Assembly: GCA_963829585.1 (NCBI GenBank)
Contig: CAWHJD010000016.1
Coordinates: 262,435 to 326,434 of the forward strand
Reading direction: 5' to 3'
Source: Sva-07 sp963829585
GTDB taxonomy: Bacteria; Actinomycetota; Acidimicrobiia; Acidimicrobiales; Ilumatobacteraceae
Length of the DNA stretch: 64,000 nt
The notes beneath the pieces are model-generated. The model was not told the DNA's origin and ran no database searches. It saw nothing but the letters and a program-made list of their open reading frames with translations. The position numbers and the translations under genes are program-made. This document shows positions 20,901 through 30,377 of this stretch, piece by piece (within the stretch, counting starts at the first letter, position 1; every line of letters begins with the position of its first letter).

Positions 20901-22078
20901 AGCAGCTACGGGCAGGGCCCGGGACGGCGCCGATCCGGATCGACGGATCGGCCTTCGTGATCGCAGCGAACGGCTTCTCCGATGGTCCGTCACAACCCCT
21001 TGAACGATTTCTCCTCGAACACGGCGCGGCTGCAGGGTCACCACGATCACCCATCCGCTGCTTAGCCGACGGACCGAGCGAGCACCGGCTGCACATCGTG
21101 GAGAACGGCGCCGACACCACGCTAGTCTTGCTCCCCTTCCCGAACCGCCCGCCCTGGACCTACGCCTTCGATCCGGTGGTGCCCTTGCGACCCCCACGAG
21201 CCGACGTCTGGTTCGGTTTCAACTGTGTCTCGACCGCAAGGACTCGTCCACAGGTCACTGAGACGAGTGGACCGTCATTCACTGGAACGTCGACTTCGTA
21301 CCCGAACGATTCGGTCACAACCCCGCTCACTAGCCTGTACGACCGGTTGGACAAGTCTCTGTTGCACCCGTGCCGACGGACGTGTCCAACTCTCCGACGC
21401 TGCGCTTGGGGGACGAATCGAGCGTTATGGGCTGCACCGAGAAGGTTCCCGTCGAGGTGATCCCGATGGGCGCCTGGATCTAAAGGACGCCACAAGCGGA
21501 CGTCAGCCGCCTCTCGCTACCCCTCGCATCGTGTTCCTCGGAAGTCTTGTCGATCGCATGGGAATAGACCTACTGATCAGCGCTGTCGGGTTGATCCGGG
21601 CGAGTGGGGCGCAGAGTCGTCCTCGACATCGTCGGACGGGGCGAACTCCTCGATCAGCTGCCGCCGCCGAGTCATCGACGAGGGCCTGTCCGACGTTGTC
21701 GTGTTTCATGGGTTCATCGCTGAATTCGGTAAGGTCCTCGAGATCCTCGCCTCGGGGAGCGTGGCGGTGGCACCGTACGACGTCGACCCGAGTTCGTTCT
21801 CGCACTTCGCCGACCCCGGCAAGCTCAAGGCGTATCTGTCCGTCGGGCTTCCAATCCTGCTCACTGACGTCCCGCCGAACGCCTCGGAACTCGAACGTGA
21901 GGCGGGCGTGGAGATCGTCACGTCTGACGCGGACTACCTCGCCACACGCATCGAGGCGCTCCTCGGGGACGTGGAGGTGTGGACGCAGCGTCATCGTGCC
22001 GCGGAGGCATACGTGGACCAGTTCGACTGGGCAGACCTGTTCACGGAACGGTTGGCTCGACTCGGTGTATGTACGTGA
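20897..22078 (+). CDS. GT4-like glycosyltransferase (heavily frame broken)
   Basis: ATG 20897 (KQLRAGPGTAPIRIDGSAFV, then IAANGFSDGPSQPLERFLLE) overlaps the upstream stop. Correcting frames gives VHWNVDFVPERFGHNPLTSL, then YDRLDKSLLHPC, QLSDAALGGRIERYGL, VEVIPMGAW, PRIVFLGSLVDRMGIDLLI, VVFHGFIAEFGKVLEIL, and the donor region APYDVDPSSFSHFADPGKLK with YLSVGLPILLTDVPPNA. These are GT4 C-terminal features in the right order. At least five breaks lie near 21040, 21260, 21370, 21545 and 21690. The last 126 residues are in one frame and end at TGA 22076-22078. It is the last gene before the insertion-sequence cluster. Either poor sequence or real decay is possible; the coupling to the upstream gene favours a working gene. 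Confidence 0.65.
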
Positions 22079-22408
22079 ACCGCAAGGCGGTTGAGTTGTT
22101 AGGGCCGGGCACCGGCCCACGTGGAAACTGCACAGAGGCGCCCAGCACCGCCGACGATTCGGACGGATCGTAGGTCAAAAGAACACGGACAGAGAAGCCT
22201 TCCCGCGCCCTGCCGAAGATGCGTGTACCGAACTGAAACGCCTCCGCAAGGAGAGTCGACCAGGCGGGACTCGGCCGGTCCGTCATGCCCGCCGAAACCG
22301 GCGCTTCGGATCTGACTGCGCGGGCCAGTTTGGGCTGGGCATCCCGGGGCGCGACACAGGGGCTCTGCGATTCTGACGGTGTCTTACGCCATCCGGTGTC
22401 GAGGTGAA
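22079..22408. other. Non-coding stretch before the IS3 element
   Basis: Between the end of the GT4 gene and the left inverted repeat of the IS3 remnant I see no reading frame resembling a known protein and no convincing terminator or promoter. It may contain decayed insertion-sequence DNA. Confidence 0.4.
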
Positions 22409-22433
22409 CCGGCCGGGGTTTTGCGTCAGGTCA
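22409..22433 (+). repeat. Left terminal inverted repeat of the IS3 remnant
   Basis: Begins CCGGCCGGGG and ends TGCGTCAGGTCA. It matches the reverse complement of 23483-23507 at 20 of 25 positions. Confidence 0.65.
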
Positions 22434-22463
22434 TCAATGGTCAATCCTCGAGAGGATTCAGAG

Positions 22464-22715
22464 ATGCCTGCGAAGAAGGAATACACGGCCGAGTTCAAGG
22501 AGCAGTCGGTGCGTTTCGTGTTCGAGGAGATCGAGCCGAAGGAGTCCGCGAGACACGTGGTGCTCGTCGGGCCCGAAGTTGTAGGTGAAAGCGGTGACGC
22601 TCTACAACTGGGTGAAGAAGGCGAACGCCGAAGCCGTTCAAGCCGGGCGAATCAGATCCTGCAAGATGCAGCGGTTTTCTTCGGGGCGGCGCTCGACCGT
22701 CAATCAAAGAAGTGA
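22464..22715 (+). pseudogene. IS3 orfA remnant
   Basis: ATG 22464 starts PAKKEYTAEFKEQSVRFV, then FEEIEPKESARHV, a typical IS3 OrfA helix-turn-helix protein. After a frame change near 22560 the family text continues as GVKAVTLYNWVKKANAEAVQAG. Another change near 22645 gives ENRILQDAAVFFGAALDRQ, the OrfA tail. An AGAGGA sequence lies 12 bases before the ATG. The frame is broken twice, so it is annotated as a pseudogene. Confidence 0.7.
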
Positions 22716-22765
22716 GCGAATTGGCGCCTGCTCACCGTCATCACGGAAGTCCAGCCTGATCTGTC

Positions 22766-23490
22766 GTGTTCCTCCACCGCAGAACACCAGATCGCCCCGT
22801 CATCAGTGCGCTCCGCGCTCGCCCGACCGACCTGCGCTCGACGTCTCGCCGACGACGCATTGAGGTGCTGATCGCTGAGATTTTCGTCGACAACTACGAG
22901 GTCTACGGCGCCCGCAAGATCAAAGCTGCCCTCAAACGTGAGCACGGCATCGCGGTCGACCGCACGAGGGTCACCCGGTTGATGTGTGAGCTGGACATTC
23001 GCGGCGCAGCCCGCTCACGATCAGTTCGCACCACCCGGCCTGACAAGTCGTCGCCGAGAACGCCCGATCTCGTGAAACGCCAGTTCACAGCCGAACGACC
23101 GAACGAGCTGTGGGTCTCAATCTTCGTCGCCCGCGAGGTCTACCAACGTGTCATGATCGACCACCGCTCACGAACCAGCTGACCGGCATCGCCTGACCGA
23201 CGGCTCCCGCCGGCGACCGCCTCTGATTCGGCACGCCCCGAAACAGGGTCTTGACCTATAGGGGCGTCAACGCGGTCGCCGAGTCGATGAACGGCCTCTA
23301 CAAGAGCGAACTCATCCGCCGGAGCGGCCCCTGGCGCAACGCCGACCACCTCGAGATCGAGACACTCGCCTACATCGAAAGGTTCAACCACCGGCGGCTT
23401 CACGGCGAACTCGACCACACCCCACCCGCTGCCGACTACTACGATCGGCAACGCCACCAGGCGACAGATCAAACACCAACCCTGACCTGA
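22766..23490 (+). pseudogene. IS3 orfB transposase remnant with internal deletion
   Basis: The first piece carries LIAEIFVDNYEVYGARKIKA and ALKREHGIAVDRTRVTRLM, then RQFTAERPNELWV, the normal lead-in to the first catalytic Asp of the DDE domain. The text then leaves the family at about 23117. It resumes near 23260 with AVAESMNGLYKSELIR, GPWRNADHLEIETLAYIERF and NHRRLHGELDHTPPAADYY, the OrfB C-terminus, ending at TGA 23488-23490. The block between first and last catalytic residues is absent or scrambled, so the transposase is inactive. Confidence 0.75.
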
Positions 23491-23507
23491 CGCATTTCAC
23501 CGGCCGA

Positions 23508-23774
23508 TTCACTCGCCTCGCCGCCGATCTACGCGATCAGGCCGGGCCACCCGAGGTCCGCCGTCTCGGGCGGACATTCACCAAGTGGGAGTCCCAGATC
23601 GCGGCATGGCACCGCTCCCACGTTTCGAACGGTCCGACTGAAGCGATCAACAATCTGGTCAAACGCGTCAAGCGCACCGCGTTCGGGATGACCAACTTCC
23701 GCAACTACAGGATCCGATCACTGCTCTACGCCGGCAAACCCGACTGGGCGCTCCTGGCGATCACCTCACGCTGA
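23508..23774 (+). pseudogene. C-terminal fragment of an ISL3-family transposase
   Basis: An open stretch without a start codon reads FTRLAADLRDQAG, then PPEVRRLGRTFTKWESQIAAW, HRSHVSNGPTEAINNLVKRV and FGMTNFRNYRIRSLLYAG, ending LLAITSR and TGA 23772-23774. The N-G-P-T-E-A-x-N-N-L-x-K-R-x-K block is the hallmark of the ISL3 DDE domain end, including its final Glu. It abuts the right repeat of the IS3 element, which may have cut it off, but no N-terminal half is visible to the left of that element. Confidence 0.75.
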
Positions 23775-23847
23775 AATTCGAAGCGCCCCGAAACCTCTTC
23801 GAGGCGCAGCGACTCTGGAACCGGCCAAGTGGCTTTGAGGGGGACCC

Positions 23848-23971
23848 GATGATCTGATCCGGCGTGTGCCGCCGGCGCTTGTTCGATGCCATGTCGTTGC
23901 TGATTCTTCCTGCCCGACGAACCGGGCATCAAGAGTCGCACACCGACTGGACCACTACAGGGGTCTCACCT
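23848..23971 (-). mobile_element. Left-end fragment of another IS3-type element (copy 1)
   Basis: On the minus strand this begins AGGTGAGACCCC. It contains an ATG at 23892 opening ASNKRRRHTPDQII, the first residues of a different IS3 OrfA, and then stops matching. The same end, slightly diverged, is present at 42939-43042 (shared GGTCTCACC terminus, GACTGGACCACTA, GAGTCGCAC, GCCGGCGCTTGTT). Only the end of the element survives. Confidence 0.65.
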
Positions 23972-24110
23972 GAGCTTCGCGATCTTCCTACGCCTGGCCC
24001 ACCAGCGCCCTCGGACACCCACATAGTTGATGCGTCGTTGGCGAAAGAGTTCTTCAACACCAACAACACGGCAGGCGGCACCCACGGTGCGGCACCAATT
24101 CTTGGATCCC

Positions 24111-25921
24111 TCAGCAGGCGTGCAACTTCTCCCAAACAATTCTGCTGCTATTGCTCCGGAAGAATGCGACAACCTCGCCTTCAGGCAGATCCATACACAT
24201 TGCTCTAATACCCCCAAATCCCCAGATCATCAGAAATCGACTCATTGAAGTCCCAGATCTGAACAACGACATCCGGGCGCAGATGCCCAACGCTGTAATC
24301 GTAGTCCCACTTATTGAGGCCGGGAAACAGACTGCCCTTTGGAGGTTCAGCTGCGATTACGGCGTCACTCTTCCCAAGGATATCTACCATCGCACGCGAA
24401 GAATAATAGGCAGGAGCGCCCGCCCAGATGGTGGCGACCACAGCGCCGGGGAGGGTGGATTCCTCCAACGCAATTCCCCGATCCGTATCCGCTGATCGTC
24501 CTCTAAATGAAGGCCACCGGATCGAGCCCAGGTGACCATTGGGTATGCGCTCGTTGAACCCAGGACCGCTGCAGAAACAATCAGTACGAATAGCGGCGCT
24601 GACCAGCGACTCGCCTCGCCGGGAGACACGCTGTGCTTGATGAGAAAAGCGACCACAGCGAGTGCCATCATGAAGATCACGATGAGCGCCAACCCTGGCT
24701 GGAAACGATAAGGGTTGGCGCTCAGGCCCGCTGCCACTGCCAAGAATGGAACCGAGCCGAGTACAAGGACCTTCATCTTCGACACACCGTGGTCGCCAAC
24801 GCAACGAAGACTCCAATAGCCAGGAATACGACCGCCACAGCGGCCGGTAGGACCACACTCACATATCGGTTGATGAGCAATCTTGTCCCACGCGTCCACC
24901 GACCCAGAGGCTGTATGCGGTCGCCGATAGGACCTCCAGTTCCGAGAACCACACCGAGCCGCCTATTCCGAGTTCCAGCGAGACCGACCAAGAAACCCAG
25001 GGAAATGAGCACCATCGCAATCAACGGCAGAACCTTGCCGCCCGTCACGGCCCCGCGAAGCAACCGCACTTGCGGAGGGAAGCCCTCCATCTTCAGACGG
25101 TATGTATTAGGCAGCCAGGCACCGAAGTACAATTTCTGAAACGTTACTACGGCAGCGATAGATATACCTATTGCACCCCCAAGCAAGAGCGTTGTGCGTA
25201 ACTTGGATTCACGGCTGGGTGCCCACCAGACCATCCGAGCAGGATGCCAACTGTCAGTGCAGCAAAGTCAAGTCGAGTAAAAATCCCGACCATAGCCAGC
25301 GCCGCAACAAGGATCACCCGCGCGCCTTCAGCGTTGTCGCTGCTCCCCCCGCCCGACATCGGAGCGGCCAGCACCATGGCCAGGAACACCACTCCAAGAA
25401 GTCCAACCTCCATCCCGCGGACCGTCCAGAAGGAGAACGGATATATGAACGGGATTGTACCTGCAGCAACTGCGCTCACGAGCAACGCGTTGGGTGTCTC
25501 CAAGGCCACGACGCACGAGTGCAAATACCAACGAAGCGGCCGTTAGGACCAGTAGAACTCCAGTCAGGCTAACCACAAGCGCCGCACTTGATCCCCGGAT
25601 GCCGAGGAGATGAATACTGGCCATGTAGATCGTCCACAGTGGGTTTGTCACTCCTTGGACACGATCTGCACCCGGGAACCAAACCAATTCTCCGGTATCT
25701 GCCAGCGTCCGCGGATACGCCATGGAAATCATGGCATCGTCAAAGAGGGTAAACCGACGTGTCCCCCAGGGATTTTCACTTGACCGCCAAACAAAGAATG
25801 CTAGAAAGACCGTTCCGGGCATTAGCGAAAGTGCCAGGACTACCCGGTCGCCAAGTTGCGCAGAGCCATCTCGATGTGCGATCGCAGTTTCGGAATGCAC
25901 CGCTGTCAGTTCCGGCTCCAT
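24111..25921 (-). CDS. GT-C membrane glycosyltransferase, AftB-like (lower GC, frame broken)
   Basis: ATG 25921 is followed by a first membrane helix (VVLALSLMPGTVFLAFFVW). The external loop then reads FTLFDDAMISMAYPRTLADT, GELVWFPGADRVQGVTNPLW. This 'DDAxIS.xYxxNLAxGxGLVW' region is the signature of the AftB-type GT-C proteins, and its acidic pair is the likely catalytic site. More helices follow: SAALVVSLTGVLLVLTAASL, TIPFIYPFSFWTVRGMEVGL and SVVLPAAVAVVFLAIGVFVA. The soluble end reads DILGKSDAVIAAEPPKGSLFP, HLRPDVVVQIWDFNES, and after correction MCMDLPEGEVVAFFR up to WEKLHAC and TGA at 24111. Breaks are near 25520, 25210, 24790, 24570 and 24205. One 60-base line I counted (24301) is 53% GC, clearly below the neighbours. 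Confidence 0.7.
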
Positions 25922-26511
25922 CGGAGCGCATGCTACTGGGGGACTGTCGCACGTCCCGTTAAGGCGTTAGATTGATGGGCGTTCTCCGGGTCGTGATTGG
26001 TTCTTCCACGTTCGTCGGAGGATTCGGTCGGCCCGCGGATCACAGCCGGTGTCAGCCCAAGATCCCAAGATGTTGCGCTGGCCATTAACAGCCACCCCGA
26101 TGGCGGTGCAGCCGGGCCAGCCGGCGACGGGTCCATCTCTGGCTTCTCAACGATTGCGTCGACGGTCACCTCCGGATACAAGGCTCAAAGGCCGGTTCTG
26201 CCGCTCAGCTGGAATACCTTCCCCAATGAGCTACAAATTCGCGATGATCTGCCTGATGAGGTTGCGGAGCAGGGCCACCCGTCGACGAGACCGATACCGT
26301 CGCGGAGGCTCGTGAAACGACTTCCCTGGCGATCGACGGGTTAACGACCGTCATCACCGTGTCGGGCGGGGCTGTCGCCACCACCACGTCATAGGCCCCT
26401 TTTTCCGGCCGAACCCTGACGGCTCAGCGTGTCAGACGAGGGTTGCGGAGTTGTGTCCCTCCAGAACACCGAAGGGTCAGACCGGGTCTCAAATCGGGGC
26501 TGTCGACGCCG
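25922..26511. other. Gene-free stretch between GT-C gene and IS21 remnant
   Basis: About 590 bases with no frame I can assign on either strand. Short open stretches exist, but none shows a recognisable family motif. The part nearest the IS21 end contains GGGTCAGACC (26474-26483), similar to a motif in the hairpin at the right edge of the window. It is probably decayed mobile or intergenic DNA. Confidence 0.4.
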
Positions 26512-26712
26512 CTCGAAAATTGCGCGGTTGTGCCAGCCGAAAAGTGCGCTGTGTAGTTGCGGGTGAGTTTAGTTGTCGGGGTCGTCGGCGGTGACTCTGA
26601 TGCTGGGGAGGGTGTCGATGCCGCGGTTGCGGAGCCAGTAGCTGGCGCCTTTCAAGGTGAGGACGTCGGCGTGGTGGACGATCCGGTCGATCATCGCTGC
26701 GGCGACGGTTGA
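26512..26712 (-). pseudogene. istB: IS21-family end with C-terminal istB fragment
   Basis: On the minus strand the frame reads AAMIDRIVHHADVLTLKG, then ASYWLRNRGID, the C-terminal end of IstB (the IS21 helper ATPase); TGA falls at 26569-26571. Outside it, two repeats CGAAAATTGCGC (26514-26525) and CGAAAAGTGCGC (26538-26549) are spaced 24 bases apart, as in the multiple terminal repeats of IS21 elements. Everything upstream of the last ~45 codons is replaced by an unrelated IS3 fragment. Confidence 0.7.
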
Positions 26713-27075
26713 ACACGGCCATTTCCAATGCGTCGATCGCGAGGTCCGAGCGCAGTGATCGGGACGCTTGCCAGCCGACGATGAACCGGGAGTAGACGTC
26801 GATGATGAACGCCACATACACCCAGCCGGTGTGGGTCTTGACGTAGGTCAGATCGGCCACCCACAACCGGTCAGGTGCCGGCGCTTTGAACTGGCGGGCA
26901 CGAGATAGCTGATCGATGCAGCCGGTCATCGGAGGTGGTGGTGATGGTGAACGCCTTGCAGCGTCTGGTCCGCAGATTCCTTCCTGGCGCATCAATCGCT
27001 CGACCCGACCTCGACCGACCGCGATGTTCTCACGACTGAGTTGTGCCCGTACGACTACAGCACGACCACAAGTCG
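26713..27075 (-). pseudogene. IS3-family orfB fragment fused to the istB tail
   Basis: The minus-strand frame reads LSRENIAVGRGRVERLM, then RQEGICGPDAARR, FKAPAPDRLWVADLTYVKTH and TGWVYVAFIIDVYSRFIVGW, then SLRSDLAIDALEMAVFN. This is the OrfB region from the pre-catalytic segment through the first Asp (ADLTYV) up to the second catalytic region. It ends abruptly at about 26713 in the istB tail. Neither half is complete, so this is an IS-on-IS junction scar. Confidence 0.75.
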
Positions 27076-27185
27076 CCGTAGAAGATCACGTTGCCCGGCA
27101 TCCCGCTGAGGCTCGATCTACGAACGGGGACGTCGTATTGATGCAGCATCTGGGCACCTCGCGAGCATTCCACCCGCACACGTCA

Positions 27186-28696
27186 TCACGGCGGGCGAGT
27201 AAAGCCATCGCAGAACGGCTCGTCGAAGTAATATTGGAAGACCACTTCGAGACCGTCAACCATGCCGACCTCGTAGTAATCGGGCCATCCACCCGCGGTC
27301 CAGTTCTCGAAGGGCTTGGCAACGCTCCGGGAACAGGAGGTCTCGTCGAAGGCCGCGAGTAGTTGACGGTTAGGGAAGCGATGCGTTCAGCTGTTCCGAC
27401 AGTCGCCAGTTCACGGTGAGCTGTACGAGCACGAAGAGAGCACGACAGCGAGCAGCGCCGGCCCGAGAAGCCCCAGTACTCGCGACGAGCCACGAGCGAT
27501 CGAATTCCGGCAGCGAGCCCGAGTGAAACCACTGCGGCGCCAACGCAGTACGACGTGTAGACGTAGCCCAGTTCGATGACTTCGTCCTGCACCTTCACAG
27601 TGATCGCCTGGAGGGCGACGGCCACGAACAAGAACGTCACGCACGCAAGAACAAAGGCCCACGTGACAAGATGACGCCCTCGGGGCGAGCGAAGACCTCC
27701 TGGCCACGAAACGAGCGGATCCATACATACGCAATGCCGGCGAGCAATACGACGACGGCCATCGCCAGCCACACAATCCCGAGCGTCCCTCCGAGGGTCC
27801 GAATGGACAACGCCCACGCTGCGCCCGGCAGACTGCTCAGGACTCCCAGACCGAAGGTCTCGACCGCGACTCGGCCCCCGCACCGTGGTTCCCCCATAGG
27901 ATTCCGCCTGATCGCCGGTGACCGTTCGACCGTAGATCAGTAGGCACGCTGGTGTCAACACGATGGCCGTTGAGCCGAGAACGGCTCGCCACCGAACGTC
28001 CCGATCGGGCCAGCGACGAACGATGAAGAGCGTAGAACGAAGCCGGCACCCATGACGGCTCCGACATTGAGTTCGTAGTAGCCGACAGCGATCACCGCTC
28101 CGACTGCGGCAGCCACCGCACGAAGCGCGGTGGGTACACACACGAAGCGAAGCACGAGGGCAAGGAAGGCGAAGGCAAGCGCCGTCGAGCCGAATCCGAC
28201 CAGCGGATAGTTGCCGACCGGATCGTTGGACCAATAGGCGTGGATCTGCAGCGTCGCGAAGAGGGTGAGCGAGGTCAGTCCGAGCGCGCGGCGGAACGAA
28301 ATCGGTCGGTCGGTCAACTGGGTCAGACATGTCCAGCACCATGCGATGCTCCCAGCGCAGGCAACGATCATGGCGAACTTCAAGGCCGCGTACAGCGGTG
28401 AGATTCCAACATCGAACGTGACGCTCAGGAAAGGAGCAGCCAGTTCATGAAGGCTCCGACGACATTGCCGACGACGAAACTCGCCTCCGTCGCGCCCCGC
28501 CAGCCGTATCCGAGTGCGTCGCCGAGCGACGGACCACCAGATCAGCTTGGATAAACGGGTTGGTGAAGTCATCGGCGACCAGTGGTGTCGCCAAGATCGG
28601 GTAGAGCACCACGAAGCTGACAACGAGATAGAGACCGTCGCCACCACGCCACGCAGACGTGACCCGTTCACGAGCCTCCAAGCGTGGAACGGTCAC
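27186..28696 (-). CDS. Multi-spanning membrane protein, probable GT-C (frame broken)
   Basis: GTG 28696 (TVPRLEARERVTSAWRGGDG) leads into the helix LYLVVSFVVLYPILATPLV and then ADDFTNPF, an acidic pair in the first loop like other GT-C proteins. Helices follow: LYAALKFAMIVACAGSIAW, ALAFAFLALVLRFV, VPTALRAVAAAVGAVIAVGY, WLAMAVVVLLAGIAYVW, WAFVLACVTFLFVAVALQA and YCVGAAVVSLGLAAGI. The C-terminus, recovered by frame correction, has RQLLAAFDETSCSRSV, PFENWTAGGWPDYYEVGM and VFQYYFDEPFCDGF, ending at TGA 27186-27188. Breaks are near 28515, 27965, 27890, 27665, 27445 and 27370. It is followed on its right by the short anchored beta protein, read first in the same direction. Sugar and acceptor unknown. 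Confidence 0.6.
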
Positions 28697-28781
28697 GTTC
28701 CTCGGAATCGGTGGCGGACCTCCACTCCTCCGGCTCTCGTCGAGTAAGGCGTGCCCGCTGGCTCTGCGTGTGAGACGTGTG

Positions 28782-29274
28782 TCATTGTTCGACCACTTCG
28801 AGTTCGCTGACCCTGAGATACAGCTCCCGGGGCTCCGTCGCAGTGGAAGGGCACGGCTCACCACCAGTGCGCAGAACAAACTTCTGCCGCTGGAAGGCGG
28901 CCAGTTCGATTCGTTCGATCACCAATCGATCGGCGCCAGCCTGTGCTAACTCCGTGGCCCGGCCATCGATCTCCACATCCCGCGTGATGGGGCACGGAGC
29001 GTTGGCCAACTCCAGTTTCAGGTCAACGGTCGCTGGTGTCGGGTCGTTGTTGACAACCCGTACGGTCGCCCCGGAGCCAACGATCCACCAGTAGACGCCC
29101 GACTCATCGCTCTGGGCTCCGGTTGTGCCCGACTCGACCACTGCTGATACACCCGTCGGTACTGCGATCGCCGGGAGATCGAACGGAGGTCGAACGATGA
29201 GCGCCACGAGGAGTCCCACTCCGAGAGCAACGGTGAAGTAGCGCGTTGAGCTGCCAACTTCGTTCGCCGTTCAT
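28782..29274 (-). CDS. Membrane-anchored beta-domain protein, unknown function
   Basis: ATG 29274 overlaps the stop of the upstream epimerase (TGATG). MNGERSWQLNALLHR is followed, after one frame change near 29230, by the hydrophobic anchor LGVGLLVALIV. Then comes an all-beta domain: SGVYWWIVGSGATVRVVNN, VDLKLELANAPCPITRDVEI and FVLRTGGEPCPSTATEPREL, closing YLRVSELEVVEQ. The W-W near the start, two Pro-Cys pairs and the R-x-L-x-L/F-x-V end match the C-terminal domain of the YfhO-like protein at 32669-34789. The topology suggests the beta domain is outside the membrane. The function is not known; it could bind or present a glycan for the neighbouring GT-C. Confidence 0.6.
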
Positions 29275-30377
29275 CAGACTGCTCCTCGGCGGACGAGGTC
29301 CGCAACGATGACGTCGGAAGGGCTGGCTGCGTCCGGGTCGGGTGCGGTCCGATAGTGCTGTGGGTTGCCGAGGAATGATCCGAGGATGTCGAAATCGAAC
29401 TCCGACAGGACGGCGTTTACTCCAATGCCATCCGAACGCTCGGTCTTGAGGCGATGCACGAGACATGGCACACCTAGCCCGGCACACTCCTCCTGCAGCC
29501 CTCCAGAATCGGTCACGACGAACGCAGGCATCCCGGAGCACTCCGATGAAGTCGAAGTAGTCGAGCTTCCCGAGACTGCGGAAACGGTCGCCATCGTGCA
29601 GCCCATCGAGGCCTTGTGCCTGCAACTGCTGGCGGGTCAGAGGGTCCACCACCTGCAGAAGTGGAACGCTCCGGCTGTACTCGGCGAGGGCATGCATCGT
29701 TGCACGGACCCGCTCCGCGTCATGAAATGAGTTCCATCCGATGCAGCGAGACGAGCCCGTAGTCGGCCGGCAATGCGCCGATACTGACGGCATAGTCCTT
29801 CGGTACCTGGTGCAAACTGTCCCGAACGGTGTTGCCACCAGTCGCTAACGACCTCACCACGCACCTTGCGGAGGTTGTAGACCGCGTCCCCTCTCGGCGC
29901 ATAGTGCACGCGGTCCGAGCGTTGCGGTGAGGACACGATCGAGTTCCTCGGGAAACGGATTGCGAAGATCGTGACTTCGTAGTCCGGCCTCGACCCATCG
30001 ATCGTCGCCCCGAGCGACCGCCCGAGTGCGGCTCCGAGAAGTGTTGTGAGAGTGTCACCGTGGACGAGGATGAACGGCGCGCGGCCGTCGGCCCGAAGGG
30101 ACCGACGAAGTTCCCGGTGCCGCAGCGCAGAGTTGGTCAGGACGGTACCGAGCCAACGCACGGCGTCCGTCGTGGTCCGAAGACTTCGACCGTCGACGCC
30201 GTTGGCGATGAGCACGTCAGGGGCGGGCATCCCGAGGTGATCAGCGGCTGACGGCAGCTCGCCCGCCTGCTGTGAGGTGCACCAATGCAGCGGCTGAGCT
30301 CCGAGCGCGACGAGACGAGCGTGAATCGGCGCGATCTTGATCAACTCGGCCGTCGTGCCGTAGACGAAAGCAATCAC
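29274..30377 (-). CDS. UDP-N-acetylglucosamine 2-epimerase family protein (frame broken)
   Basis: GTG 30377 starts IAFVYGTTAELIKIAPIHAR, the standard opening of the family with its G-T-x-x-E-x-I-K-x-x-P. The substrate loops FILVHGDTLTTLLGAALG, GLVSLHRME and the C-terminal VTDSGGLQEECAGLGVPCL are all present. The reconstructed length (~367 residues) is normal. Breaks are near 30010, 29745 and 29545. Family members interconvert UDP-GlcNAc and UDP-ManNAc; whether this one is hydrolysing or acts on another UDP-sugar cannot be told. GTG 30377 overlaps the TGA of the upstream GT2 and its own TGA overlaps the next ATG, so three genes are coupled. Confidence 0.8.

Larger units (their letters stand above)
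22409..23507 (+). mobile_element. Decayed IS3-family insertion sequence
   Basis: The element is bounded by imperfect 25-base inverted repeats at 22409-22433 and 23483-23507. They agree at 20 of 25 positions and share the inner part TGCGTCAGGTCA. Inside are orfA and orfB remnants in the order and orientation expected for IS3. The span is about 1.1 kb, shorter than usual, because the middle of orfB, including most of the DDE catalytic region, is missing. No matching target-site duplication is visible (GAA on the left, TTC on the right). It cannot transpose by itself. Confidence 0.75.

Noticed and set aside
22409..23507. An intact, mobile IS3 element
   Set aside because: The central catalytic part of orfB is missing and orfA is broken, and no target duplication is visible.
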